Assembly: GCA_964395915.1 (NCBI GenBank)
Contig: CAYNDB010000055.1
Location: forward strand, 1-15,959
Length of the DNA: 15,959 nt
Direction of reading: 5' to 3'
From: CAYNDB01 sp964395915
Lineage (GTDB): Bacteria > Nitrospinota_A > UBA7883 > JAJRTC01
The notes beneath the pieces were generated by a model. It was not told where the DNA came from and did not search any database. It saw only the letters and a program-made list of their open reading frames with translations. Below, piece by piece: positions 1-6,802 of the stretch. The position numbers were made by a program, and so were the translations under genes. Every line of letters begins with the position of its first letter. The stretch's first letter is position 1.

Positions 1-509
1 GCCCCGATTGAAGAGAGGTATTCAGGTGTGGCGTATATTACGTCACAATAAATATCGTTTTGCCCCATATCGTTTCTCCATACAGCGTGATGGGTCTTTT
101 TGCGAACCTCGTATGAATAAGCCGATTTTGTTGTTGGGTATGTCTCTTCAAGATACCTGATAATAATATCCACTTCCCTGTCGGGAATCTTCACATTTTC
201 TTTAACCCTCATGCGCTCGACCACCTGAAACCAGCCTGATGGCGAAAGGACCGCCGTTATCATCGCCGCATCGCCATGACATTGGCGGTAACATCTTTTT
301 TGATATATGTAGCGGACATCGCTATCCGTGATCTCGGAAACAAACCCTTTATTGAAAAGAGCCAGTTTGACCGCTCTTTTGCCTATATCCAGATCCGCCT
401 GGAAATCTTTGAAAGAATTGTAAAAAGCAAAATAAGCCATGACTGTAAGGCCTGCGACAATCACCACGGCGACCAACCCTGAAACAACTATTTTTTTTAT
501 GAAGCCCAT
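1..509 (-). CDS. Membrane-anchored c-type cytochrome-like protein with CX3CH haem motif (C-terminus off window)
   Basis: The minus-strand frame opens at ATG 509 and stays open for 169 codons to the left edge, so the C-terminus is missing. The N-terminus is MGFIKK followed by a hydrophobic segment (about residues 7-30), which suggests a signal anchor with an extracytoplasmic domain. The haem-binding site reads C73-Y-R-Q-C77-H78-G, three residues between the cysteines instead of two. The following W, ERM and PDREVDIIIRYL stretch resembles small mono-haem domains, where a Met about 30 residues after the CH serves as second ligand. The downstream part (THHAVWRNDM, then an isolated Cys in IYCDV) is not recognised. 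The ATG overlaps the stop of the upstream gene (TAATG), so translation is probably coupled. The cytochrome call is inferred from motif and context. Confidence 0.7.
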   Translation of the reverse strand, partial: MGFIKKIVVSGLVAVVIVAGLTVMAYFAFYNSFKDFQADLDIGKRAVKLALFNKGFVSEITDSDVRYIYQKRCYRQCHGDAAMITAVLSPSGWFQVVERMRVKENVKIPDREVDIIIRYLEETYPTTKSAYSYEVRKKTHHAVWRNDMGQNDIYCDVIYATPEYLSSIG

Positions 510-1297
510 TAGTTGTGATCGTAGGCGCAACGAAAACCATAATCGTTGAACACACCATCCTCCATGTCACCAAGCCGTGTGGATATGCGCAGGCTGGGTT
601 GGGGGCTTAGCCATGAGCCGCCTTTAAGCAGTCTTAGCTTTTTGGTTTTATCATACCAGCCGTCAACCCACTCCCATGCGTTGCCAGCCATATCGCTCAA
701 CCCGAAAGGGCTTTTACCTTTTTCCAGCGACCCTGCAGGGCTTGTTCCTCCAAGCTGGGTAGACACAGACTGTTCGCGTTCGAAAGAGCCGACTTTCAGC
801 TTCGACCCCTCCGTGATTGTGCCCAGGTATACAGCTTTGTCCTGAGTGAATTTATCGCCCCATGGGTATATTCGCTCATCATTTCCCCTGGCCGCTCTCT
901 CCCACTCAGCCTCCGTTGGCAACCGGCCTCCCACGGCTTTACAATATTCGTCGGCTTTTCCCCATGTGACGTTTACCGCAGGGTGGTCACGAAGATTTTC
1001 CGGGAAAATATGCTTTGGAAAAATTTGTTTATATTGCGTGTTAGTTACTTCAGTGATATCGATCATGAAAGCTTTGACCTCCACCTTTTTTTGAGGAGCC
1101 TCGTCTAAATACCATTCGACTTTCGCCCTCGTGCCCGCAAGCTGATTCTCCAGCTGGGCGGGATCGGAGCCCATGGTAACAGTCCCCTCATCGATAAGAA
1201 CTCTTGAAAGTTCCGCTTCTCCTCGCGATATCGATGAACAGAAGATGACTATCAACAAAGTAAAAATCTTCGTTATAAACTTTTTCTTGTCAGTGAT
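509..1297 (-). CDS. Exported SUMF1/FGE-fold protein lacking the catalytic cysteines
   Basis: The mature region has the SUMF1 (FGE-sulfatase) fold signature: an EGTVTMGSD start, DITEVTNTQY, AVNVTWGKADEYC, GGRLPTEAEWERAARG, SDMAGNAWEW, LLKGGSWL and a closing DYGFRCA. True formylglycine-generating enzymes carry two catalytic cysteines just after the GGS motif. Here that stretch reads SWLSPQPSLR, so enzyme activity is unlikely and a structural or binding role, as in NirV-type relatives, is more plausible. I place the start at ATC 1297. AGGAG sits 8 bases upstream and the product then begins TDKKKFITK plus a hydrophobic stretch, a textbook signal peptide. The nearest in-frame ATG (1417) lies deep inside the upstream gene and would bury the signal peptide. 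No ATG, GTG or TTG sits in the right place. The gene overlaps its upstream neighbour by 25 bases. Confidence 0.85.
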   Translation of the reverse strand: MTDKKKFITKIFTLLIVIFCSSISRGEAELSRVLIDEGTVTMGSDPAQLENQLAGTRAKVEWYLDEAPQKKVEVKAFMIDITEVTNTQYKQIFPKHIFPENLRDHPAVNVTWGKADEYCKAVGGRLPTEAEWERAARGNDERIYPWGDKFTQDKAVYLGTITEGSKLKVGSFEREQSVSTQLGGTSPAGSLEKGKSPFGLSDMAGNAWEWVDGWYDKTKKLRLLKGGSWLSPQPSLRISTRLGDMEDGVFNDYGFRCAYDHN

Positions 1298-1716
1298 GAG
1301 TATTTCTCCTTTAGCATCATTAAAGCGGTGTATACAAGCGCCGTCCACACAATTACTATCAGGACGAATAAAACCATATCCTTGACGGGATATCCGCCGC
1401 GACTTACTTCGTACCATTTACCCGCCATCCTCTGGGCCGGAGTGAGCAAAGCCTCTTTGCCATAACGCTTGTAAAAATATCCTGAGATATTTTCCTTGTT
1501 AAGCCCCGCCTTAAGCTTTTCACCAATCTGGTCTTTCCACTTAAGGCCGCAGCTCATATGGCAATCTTCAAGCACCATCGGGCACTCGCACGGGCAGGCC
1601 AGAGAATGGGATACGCCCATGACCGAATTGTCCGGCGCGGAGTTAAGGAATATATATTTTCCGCTCATGAACGTTAAAACGGCAAGGAAAGAGACCACAA
1701 GAACTAAAGCTTTCAT
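1273..1716 (-). CDS. CcmH/NrfF-like cytochrome c maturation protein, divergent five-cysteine form
   Basis: This 147-residue protein has an N-terminal signal or anchor (residues 1-18), a cysteine cluster, the CcmH-type helical core (KDQIGEKLKAG, ISGYFYKRYGKEALLTP) and a C-terminal membrane helix (about 113-134). Standard CcmH has LRCxxC, which reduces the apocytochrome haem-site disulfide. Here the equivalent segment is C41-P-C43-E-C45 followed by C52 and C56. The RYG-x-x-x-L-x-x-P ending is a good family marker. ATG 1716 overlaps the stop of the upstream gene (TAATG). The CcdA-like and redoxin genes upstream fit a thiol-reduction chain for cytochrome c assembly. The family assignment is fairly sure; the exact redox chemistry of the extra cysteines is unknown. 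Confidence 0.8.
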   Translation of the reverse strand: MKALVLVVSFLAVLTFMSGKYIFLNSAPDNSVMGVSHSLACPCECPMVLEDCHMSCGLKWKDQIGEKLKAGLNKENISGYFYKRYGKEALLTPAQRMAGKWYEVSRGGYPVKDMVLFVLIVIVWTALVYTALMMLKEKYSSLTRKSL

Positions 1717-2576
1717 TAAATATCCTTAACCATTCTTTTACGTCGCCTGAGAAACCAGATAATTCCGAGAGCCGCAACGCCTACAGCAAGCAGAATCTCG
1801 CCTGTATTTCCTTTAAAAACGCCAGGGCTTATCATTGCTGAGTATTTCATATCGACAGAAGGTCTTGCGTCCGTCTTGAAGTATGAAACGGTAACTGTTT
1901 TTGCCTCTCCGGCTTTTACATTTCTATAATTGTATTTGTAATATTCAAAACCGTTTTTCTTGTAGGTTTCCATAACCGAGGGAGAAATGCTGAATTTTTC
2001 AACTCTAAAAGGTTTTTGAACATGGACCTCGAGAACGTTGATATCGTATTTTGTGTCTACCGCAAATGTAAACTCTCTTTGAGAGTTTTGTTTAACGGTG
2101 AAAGGAGCGTATTGGTAATCAATAAAAAAATCTGAAAAAGGAAGCTTTATGTTCAGATAATTTTTCAGCTTGCCTCGCTCAATACCGAAAAGCTGGCAGA
2201 AATGATGTCCACCCGGAGAAAGACTGCAGACATCAGTTAACTTTAAAACTTCTTTTGGAAGGATAAAATTTATTTCCCTGGGAAACGCTGTCCTGTCGGC
2301 AAATTTTCCTTCCTGAATTACAAGAACGGCCGTCGAGTCATATTCCGGCATTAATGTAACTTTCATTCGGCCCACGACAATCTTGCGGTCCTTTTCCTTG
2401 TTTTCTGATTTGGCGCCTGTTTCGCTCTCCATCTGTTCAGCGTAGCTCTGATCCGTAGCCTGTGGATGCTGTGAATGATCCATCTTTTCCGAACCGAAAG
2501 AGGGAGTATTGAAAACAATGAAAAAAACTGACCCCGCAAGCGTCATCCATCGTATCAGTTGGTTGTAATATCGCAT
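1716..2576 (-). CDS. Exported, C-terminally membrane-anchored protein of unknown function
   Basis: I do not recognise a named family. The 286-residue product starts at ATG 2576 with a signal peptide (MRYYNQLIRW plus a hydrophobic core ending near FGS). Next comes a short polar, charged linker with a DHSQH motif, then a beta-rich domain (about 65-250), and it ends with one membrane helix (about 262-278) and a basic RRRKRMVKD tail. Two cysteines, C117 and C127, flank SLSPGGHHF and could form a disulfide or bind metal. GFEYYKYNYRNVKAGE followed by a TVSYFK strand suggests an immunoglobulin-like or carbohydrate-module-like sandwich. Its start overlaps the CcdA-like stop (TGATG) and its stop overlaps the CcmH-like start (TAATG), which ties it to cytochrome maturation. 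Reading across the N gap would wrongly fuse it to the CcdA-like gene. Confidence 0.75.
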   Translation of the reverse strand: MRYYNQLIRWMTLAGSVFFIVFNTPSFGSEKMDHSQHPQATDQSYAEQMESETGAKSENKEKDRKIVVGRMKVTLMPEYDSTAVLVIQEGKFADRTAFPREINFILPKEVLKLTDVCSLSPGGHHFCQLFGIERGKLKNYLNIKLPFSDFFIDYQYAPFTVKQNSQREFTFAVDTKYDINVLEVHVQKPFRVEKFSISPSVMETYKKNGFEYYKYNYRNVKAGEAKTVTVSYFKTDARPSVDMKYSAMISPGVFKGNTGEILLAVGVAALGIIWFLRRRKRMVKDI

Positions 2577-3428
2577 CACTTGTGATCCATATGTTCCATG
2601 TCCATGTCCATGNNNNNNNNNNNNNNNNNNNNNNNNNNNNNNNNNNNNNNNNNNNNNNNNNNNNNNNNNNNNNNNNNNNNNNNNNNNNNNNNNNNNNNNN
2701 NNNNNNNNNNNNTCCATGTCCATGTCCATGGTCTGTGGCACAAACCTGCCGACAAGGAAGCTTTTGTAGGTGGTCATGTGCCCGCTAAGTATTAAAAACG
2801 CAAACACAAGCAGTAAAGCGCCGCCCGCCTTTGCCCACAATGACTTGAAAATTATTAGTGGCGAGGTGGATAGAAGAGCGACAATCGCTACGGCCAGCGC
2901 CGCAATGGCGGTAAATGCGCCAAGCGTATAAAAAACAAGCATCGTCCCGCCAAAAGCCGCCGTCTCTGTGGATTGGGATATGTTATATATTTTTGTAAGA
3001 GTCGGCGTAACACATGGCTTATACGCAAACGCCAGCGCCATCCCGAAAAATAATCCGAAAACCTTATTGGCCGTCCGAGCGTTGTTTGAGATTATCCGAA
3101 GCGAAAGAGCTCCAAGAAAGTATAAACCGATAAGCCCGACCATCACGCCGCCAAACTGGTTGGCAATGCCAAGATATTTGAAAATAACTTTGCTTATATC
3201 GGTAGTAGGCATCCCCATCGACGTAAAAATGATAATAAAACCTAAAAAGGGGAATGCGATTGCGGAAAGAACCAGCTTCCATCGATTCGAGGCGGAGTCC
3301 AGGTTATTGTCCAGGAATGCCGCGCCAATTACATATGCGATGTAAAAGGGTATGACTTGCAAAAGGCAAAAAACCCAGAATGAAAAAAAAGCGCTTAACC
3401 CGCCAAGGTAAGCTTCGGTAACTGACAT
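2576..3428 (-). CDS. CcdA/DsbD-type membrane thiol-electron transporter, interrupted by a scaffold gap
   Basis: The product belongs to the cytochrome c biogenesis transmembrane family: six or so hydrophobic helices and two helix-embedded cysteines, C21 (WVFCLLQVIPFY) and C139 (AYKPCVTPT). These carry electrons from cytoplasmic thioredoxin to exported thiol proteins. The start at ATG 3428 has GAGG four bases upstream. After the last helix (ending near SGHMTTYKSF) the chain enters a Met-Asp repeat, then 100 N at 2613-2712. On the far side the same repeat resumes in the frame MDMDMEHMDHK and ends at TGA 2578-2576. The real gene therefore has a Met/Asp/His-rich tail of unknown length, and the N-run length does not preserve the frame. 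The likely partners are the redoxin just upstream and the CcmH-like protein downstream. Confidence 0.82.
2595..2730. repeat. Hexamer tandem repeat (TCCATG)n flanking an assembly gap
   Basis: Three TCCATG units lie at 2595-2612 and three more at 2713-2730, on each side of the N-run. On the coding strand they encode alternating Met-Asp. The true copy number is unknown. It could be as few as three if the two contig ends actually overlap. Confidence 0.85.
2613..2712. other. Scaffold gap, exactly 100 N
   Basis: The round length suggests a default padding value rather than a measured gap. Any reading frame crossing it is unreliable. Confidence 0.98.
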
Positions 3429-3447
3429 TACGCCTCGGTTTAAACCT

Positions 3448-4047
3448 CTACGCCGCGTTAGCGGCGGAGGGAAAAATACTTTTCAACCCGTTTTCAAGCT
3501 GGTCGCTCCGTTCAACTTTGCCGATGAAAGTCGACTTTATTACGCCTTTTTCATCAACAAACAATGTTGTTGGAGTAATAATAACTCCAATGCCGGAAGC
3601 GATGGTTTGGCCGCCATTTACGGCTACCGGGGAAGTTAGTTTATGTATTTTTGCGAATTCTTCCAGCTTGTCCGAAGAGTCCTGAATTCCGATATAAAAT
3701 ACGTTCAACCCATTTGATTTGTTTTCCTCAACCGCTTTTTTTATCCAACCTACGGACTGATGGGAGCATGGGCACCAGCCAGCATAGAAAAAATAGAGGG
3801 TAGGCTTGCCCAGGAAGTCCTTCTCGCTCACTTTTTTACCGCTTAAAAGCTGTAGCGAAAACTGCGGTATGGAATCCCCTATCTGTAGCTTCTTGCTTGT
3901 TCTTGACTCAATGGAATGGTCAAGCAATCCGTTAAGCAAAATGATAGCGGCTATCAGAAAAATTACCTGGTTGAGCCGTTTGGAGCGCGATCCGCTTGAT
4001 TGTTTTTCCTCGCTTTCAATTATTATGTTCGTGGCGCTTCTCATCAT
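3448..4047 (-). CDS. Membrane-anchored thioredoxin-fold redoxin (TlpA/ResA/AhpC-like) with CPC motif
   Basis: I choose ATG 4047 because GGAGG lies six bases upstream; the longer frame back to 4140 has no comparable signal and runs further into the upstream gene. The 199-residue protein has a short cytoplasmic head, one membrane helix (about 27-42) and an exported thioredoxin-like domain: QIGDSIPQFSL, GKPTLYFFYAGWC, and a cis-proline loop ITPTTLFVDEKG. The active site reads W91-C92-P93-C94-S, one residue between cysteines instead of the CxxC of TlpA or ResA. The likely role is reducing haem-site disulfides of exported apocytochromes, fed by the CcdA-like protein encoded 19 bases downstream. 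It overlaps the upstream cytochrome gene by 32 bases. Confidence 0.85.
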   Translation of the reverse strand: MMRSATNIIIESEEKQSSGSRSKRLNQVIFLIAAIILLNGLLDHSIESRTSKKLQIGDSIPQFSLQLLSGKKVSEKDFLGKPTLYFFYAGWCPCSHQSVGWIKKAVEENKSNGLNVFYIGIQDSSDKLEEFAKIHKLTSPVAVNGGQTIASGIGVIITPTTLFVDEKGVIKSTFIGKVERSDQLENGLKSIFPSAANAA

Positions 4048-4681
4048 GCCCTCCCTCCATTTTATGGGACATTTCAGGTTCGCTACCATTAACATTCTGG
4101 CCTGAAGGAGTTCCTTGGGGGTTGTTCTCCGGTTTGCCAAGGTTTTTTTGAGCGTCTTTCAAGCCGGTCATATGCCCTATCTTCAGGTCATCGCGCTTTG
4201 ACAATGCGTATTCAATCTTTCTCTTATCGACAGGTGTTTTATAAAGGGCGACCAGCTCGTCGTAATTGCCTATAAGCTTTAATATATCCTGTTCGCGGAA
4301 ATCGGCTTCCCAGTTACCAACCAAGGCATTCCATACCTGGACTATGGCTACCGCCTGATGCTCGGTGATAGCCATGAATTCCAATTCAGGCTTGGTTATT
4401 CTGTAATTATCGATAAAAGTCTGCATGTGGGGAACAACAACCACGAAAGGGGGGCCGCATCTTGGGCAATAAAGCTTTATACGCTCATCGGAGTGGCATT
4501 GAGTGCAAATGGTTTTGGCCAGTTTATGGGCTTCAAGGGGGGTGTATTCAAGATAGCCGTTTGCTTTAGCTTCCTTGACGATATATTCTCCCAAGGGGTT
4601 GGGAACCAAAAAAATCACCATCACAATAACGATGGAGGTGACAATCATAGTGGCTGCCACAATCACCCTTTGTTTTTTCAT
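4016..4681 (-). CDS. Membrane-anchored mono-haem cytochrome c with extra CxxC and His-rich tail
   Basis: This is the first gene of the seven-gene minus-strand operon; ATG 4681 has GGAG six bases upstream. The 221-residue product starts with a signal anchor (residues 6-26) and has a classical haem site C59-T-Q-C62-H63. Ten residues later comes a second cysteine pair, C72-P-R-C75, which looks like half of a zinc knuckle or a redox pair and not a second haem site, since no His follows. H85-M86 is a candidate for the sixth haem ligand. The C-terminal 40 residues are polar and end in a His-rich stretch (MEGGHDEKRHEHNN) that could bind metal. The partner and electron acceptor are unknown; the gene neighbours suggest it is made together with the cytochrome c maturation factors. 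Confidence 0.82.
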   Translation of the reverse strand: MKKQRVIVAATMIVTSIVIVMVIFLVPNPLGEYIVKEAKANGYLEYTPLEAHKLAKTICTQCHSDERIKLYCPRCGPPFVVVVPHMQTFIDNYRITKPELEFMAITEHQAVAIVQVWNALVGNWEADFREQDILKLIGNYDELVALYKTPVDKRKIEYALSKRDDLKIGHMTGLKDAQKNLGKPENNPQGTPSGQNVNGSEPEMSHKMEGGHDEKRHEHNN

Positions 4682-4762
4682 ATTACACTCCAGTAAAGAA
4701 ACTAACCCACCCTTTATTTATACAATATATTCAGAATTAGCGCCTTTCAGATTTCGGTGAAC

Positions 4763-4768
4763 ATTATA
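4763..4768 (-). promoter_or_regulatory. Possible -10 box for the minus-strand cytochrome operon
   Basis: A perfect TATAAT lies on the minus strand 82 bases before the ATG at 4681. No convincing -35 hexamer is seen at 16-19 bases, so this is tentative. Confidence 0.25.
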
Positions 4769-4870
4769 ATAAAGGCAATTTGCATGCCTGGAAGATTGGA
4801 TATGCTCGAGCTTTTTCAAAAAAAGCCTTTCCTTTACGAATAAATATTTTTCAAGGCGATCCAAGAAACT

Positions 4871-4903
4871 AACTAGCTGAAACTCTCAAATTTTCAACTA
4901 GTT
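4871..4903. promoter_or_regulatory. Inverted repeat between divergent operons
   Basis: AACTAGCTGAAA (4871-4882) and TTTCAACTAGTT (4892-4903) pair over 12 positions with one mismatch around a 9-base loop. No U-tract follows on either strand, so a terminator is unlikely. A protein-binding site shared by the two divergent operons is possible. Confidence 0.4.
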
Positions 4904-4926
4904 AAATAAACCTTCCGGAGATGTTC

Positions 4927-4957
4927 TTATAGTTACCATTGTCTATCAGTTATAGTT
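4927..4957 (+). promoter_or_regulatory. Direct repeat upstream of the plus-strand promoter
   Basis: TTATAGTT occurs at 4927-4934 and 4950-4957, a 23-base period (about two helical turns), ending 14 bases before the -35 box. That is a plausible activator position, but the region is AT-rich and chance is possible. Confidence 0.25.
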
Positions 4958-4971
4958 TAATCCTTACTTGT

Positions 4972-5001
4972 TTGCTAAAAAAATGACATAAGTCATATAA
5001 T
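4972..5001 (+). promoter_or_regulatory. Sigma-70-type promoter with overlapping palindrome
   Basis: TTGCTA (4972-4977) and a consensus TATAAT (4996-5001) are separated by 18 bases. The spacer holds ATGAC-ATAA-GTCAT (4983-4996), which touches the -10 box, where a repressor would block polymerase. Transcription would start near 5008 and run through the short membrane ORF into the response regulator operon. Confidence 0.5.
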
Positions 5002-5066
5002 ATCCAATATGAGCTTAATAAAATGTTCAATATAGAGATATAATCCTATTCGGGGGAGGGTTATGA

Positions 5067-5194
5067 ATGCGTAAATTTTTTCTCGCAAACAACAGAAAAT
5101 TTATATTGCTGGATTGACGATTCGTTTTGCGATAGTCATTAACCTGATAGTTGTCTTATACCTCTTGTGGTACCCTTTGTTACGTAAATTTTGA
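5067..5194 (+). other. Possible small single-helix membrane ORF, broken by a frameshift
   Basis: GGAGG (5055-5059) sits seven bases before ATG 5067, and that frame gives MRKFFLANNRKF before stopping at 5115-5117. In the next frame, the same stretch continues as KIYIAGLTIRFAIVINLI and then VVLYLLWYPLLRKF, ending at TGA 5192-5194. This is a clear membrane helix with basic ends. One missing base in the A/T run near 5095-5103 would join both halves into about 42 residues. A second ATG at 5063, in the helix frame, hits TAA at codon 4. It may be a decayed gene, a sequencing error or chance. There is no family match I can name. Confidence 0.28.
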
Positions 5195-5301
5195 ACGGCT
5201 TTTCGGTGGCCATAATAGAGTGACTGTGTATAGCTGTTAATGGGTGGTGAAGTGGTTCTAAATCAATCGAATATGTAAGCCCGGATATTGAAAGGGATGT
5301 T

Positions 5302-6777
5302 ATGTTTTATGCAGGGGAAGAAGCGATGAACGCTTCGCCGGAAAGTGGCCCAATAGTAATCATAGATGATGACAAATCTATTTGCCGAACCCTGAAGCTC
5401 CATTTTGAGCGTGAAGGTTACGACGTAAAAACGATCCATAATGGCCAAGACGGTATGGATGTTCTTGAGTCTGTATCATCCGCTATTGTGATTCTTGATT
5501 TAAGACTTCCGGACGCAAACGGAGTCGACCTGCTCAAAAAAATACATGACATGGGAAAGGACTTTTACTCCATCATTATCACAGCTTTCCCTGACATGGA
5601 ATCGACCGTTAAAGCTGTCAGGAATGGAGTTGGCGAATATATCTATAAACCGATAGATATTCAAGAGCTTGACAGGGCTATTGAAGTTGGCGGTGAATTT
5701 CTTTCCAAGTACAAAAACCACGATAAATCGTTTATTCCCGTGTCACATGAAAATGCTTTTTCATGCCAGTTTATAGGGAAAAGCCACGCTATGAGAAAAC
5801 TGTTCAAGACCATAGGGATGGTGTCCATGAGCAGGGCCACGGTTAACGTTACAGGTGAGAGTGGCACAGGAAAGGAGCTTATAGCCAAGGCGATTCATGA
5901 CAACAACTCCAATCATGACGAGCCATTCATATCTGTAAACTGTTCGGCTATCGTGGAGACTCTTCTTGAATCGGAGCTTTTTGGACATGAAAAAGGATCC
6001 TTTACAGGAGCCATCAACAGGAAGGAAGGGAAATTCTCGCTTGCCAGGAAGGGCACAATATTCCTTGATGAGATCGGAGAAATGGATATTAACCTGCAGG
6101 CCAAACTTCTTAGGGTGTTGCAGGAGCGTGAGTTTGAAAGGGTCGGTGGCCAGGAAAAGCTGAAAGCGAATTGCAGGGTGATATCGGCTACAAACAAAGA
6201 CTTGAAGCAAATGGTCAAGGAAGGCCTGTTCCGGGAGGACCTTTATTACAGGCTTAATGTTGTGAGCATCCATGTCCCTCCGTTGAGGGATAGGAAAGAA
6301 GATATATTAGAATTAACTCCGTATTTTATCACCAAAGCCCGTAGAGAAGCGGAGAAGGAAATAAGCTTCATTTCTCAGGAGGCGATGGACTTCCTGGTGG
6401 AGAGGAACTGGAAAGGAAACGTAAGGCAGCTTGAAAATGTTATTACAAGCGCCGTGGTAATGTGTCGTAGCGACAGGCTTACAAAGGACCTTTTTGCGTC
6501 TTTGATGAATCCTCACGAAAGCGGCGCCGAGCCCGACATGGCTACAACTGCGGAACCAGCCTTTGCCACTATCGATGAAAATGGCTATTTGCCAAAATCC
6601 CTTGTTGAGATGGAAAAGGAACAGATTCGCCAAGCCCTCGCTTATACTAAGTGGCACAAAGGGAAAGCGTGCGAAATACTGGGCATAACAAGGCCGAGGC
6701 TTGAGCGAAAATTAAACAAGTACGGTTTGAAACCATTGAAATCACTTTATGACGCTGTCAGCAAAACAGATGGCTGA
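5302..6777 (+). CDS. NtrC-family sigma-54-dependent response regulator
   Basis: The 491-residue protein has three domains. The receiver (about 15-135) has the acidic triad D22-D24, phospho-acceptor D66 in ILDLRLPD, T94 and K116. The AAA+ domain (about 155-395) has Walker A GESGTGKE (185-192), the sigma-54 contact loop GSFTGA (232-237, a Ser variant of GAFTGA), Walker B TIFLDEIGEMD and a Zn-free arginine-finger region (FREDLYYRLNV). The C-terminus is a Fis-type helix-turn-helix (KACEILGITRPRLERKL). It should activate sigma-54 promoters after phosphorylation, most likely by the PAS kinase at the end of the same operon. I use ATG 5302 (AAGGG upstream); ATG 5326, preceded by AGGGGAAG, is equally credible and would drop eight residues. 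No sigma-54 promoter is evident nearby. Confidence 0.95.
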   Translation: MFYAGEEAMNASPESGPIVIIDDDKSICRTLKLHFEREGYDVKTIHNGQDGMDVLESVSSAIVILDLRLPDANGVDLLKKIHDMGKDFYSIIITAFPDMESTVKAVRNGVGEYIYKPIDIQELDRAIEVGGEFLSKYKNHDKSFIPVSHENAFSCQFIGKSHAMRKLFKTIGMVSMSRATVNVTGESGTGKELIAKAIHDNNSNHDEPFISVNCSAIVETLLESELFGHEKGSFTGAINRKEGKFSLARKGTIFLDEIGEMDINLQAKLLRVLQEREFERVGGQEKLKANCRVISATNKDLKQMVKEGLFREDLYYRLNVVSIHVPPLRDRKEDILELTPYFITKARREAEKEISFISQEAMDFLVERNWKGNVRQLENVITSAVVMCRSDRLTKDLFASLMNPHESGAEPDMATTAEPAFATIDENGYLPKSLVEMEKEQIRQALAYTKWHKGKACEILGITRPRLERKLNKYGLKPLKSLYDAVSKTDG

Positions 6778-6802
6778 TATCAACTATATATAAAGCGGCG
6801 CT

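Noticed and set aside
2582..2795. Short plus-strand frames through the first N gap
   Set aside because: They consist mostly of unknown residues and the repeat read in antisense.
1716..3428. A single 570-residue protein spanning the N gap
   Set aside because: The frame is continuous only because the gap was padded with 100 N. The alternative frame gives a proper stop at 2576-2578 with a TGATG overlap and a new signal peptide.
4810..4826. Terminator at the AT-rich hairpin GCTTTTT / AAAAAGC
   Set aside because: The stem is almost all A-T with a tiny loop and it lies upstream of both divergent operons, where no terminator is needed.
5002..5301. Cobalamin riboswitch in the leader of the corrinoid operon
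   Set aside because: A B12 box or the typical multi-helix core was looked for because of the downstream genes, but none was seen.
5995..6012. GSFTGA in place of GAFTGA as a sign of a defective sigma-54 activator
   Set aside because: A Ser at this position is a known variant in otherwise active regulators, and all other AAA+ motifs are intact.
5761..6273. A 170-codon minus-strand frame inside the response regulator
   Set aside because: It is antisense to a strongly conserved AAA+ domain and shows no motif or ribosome binding site.
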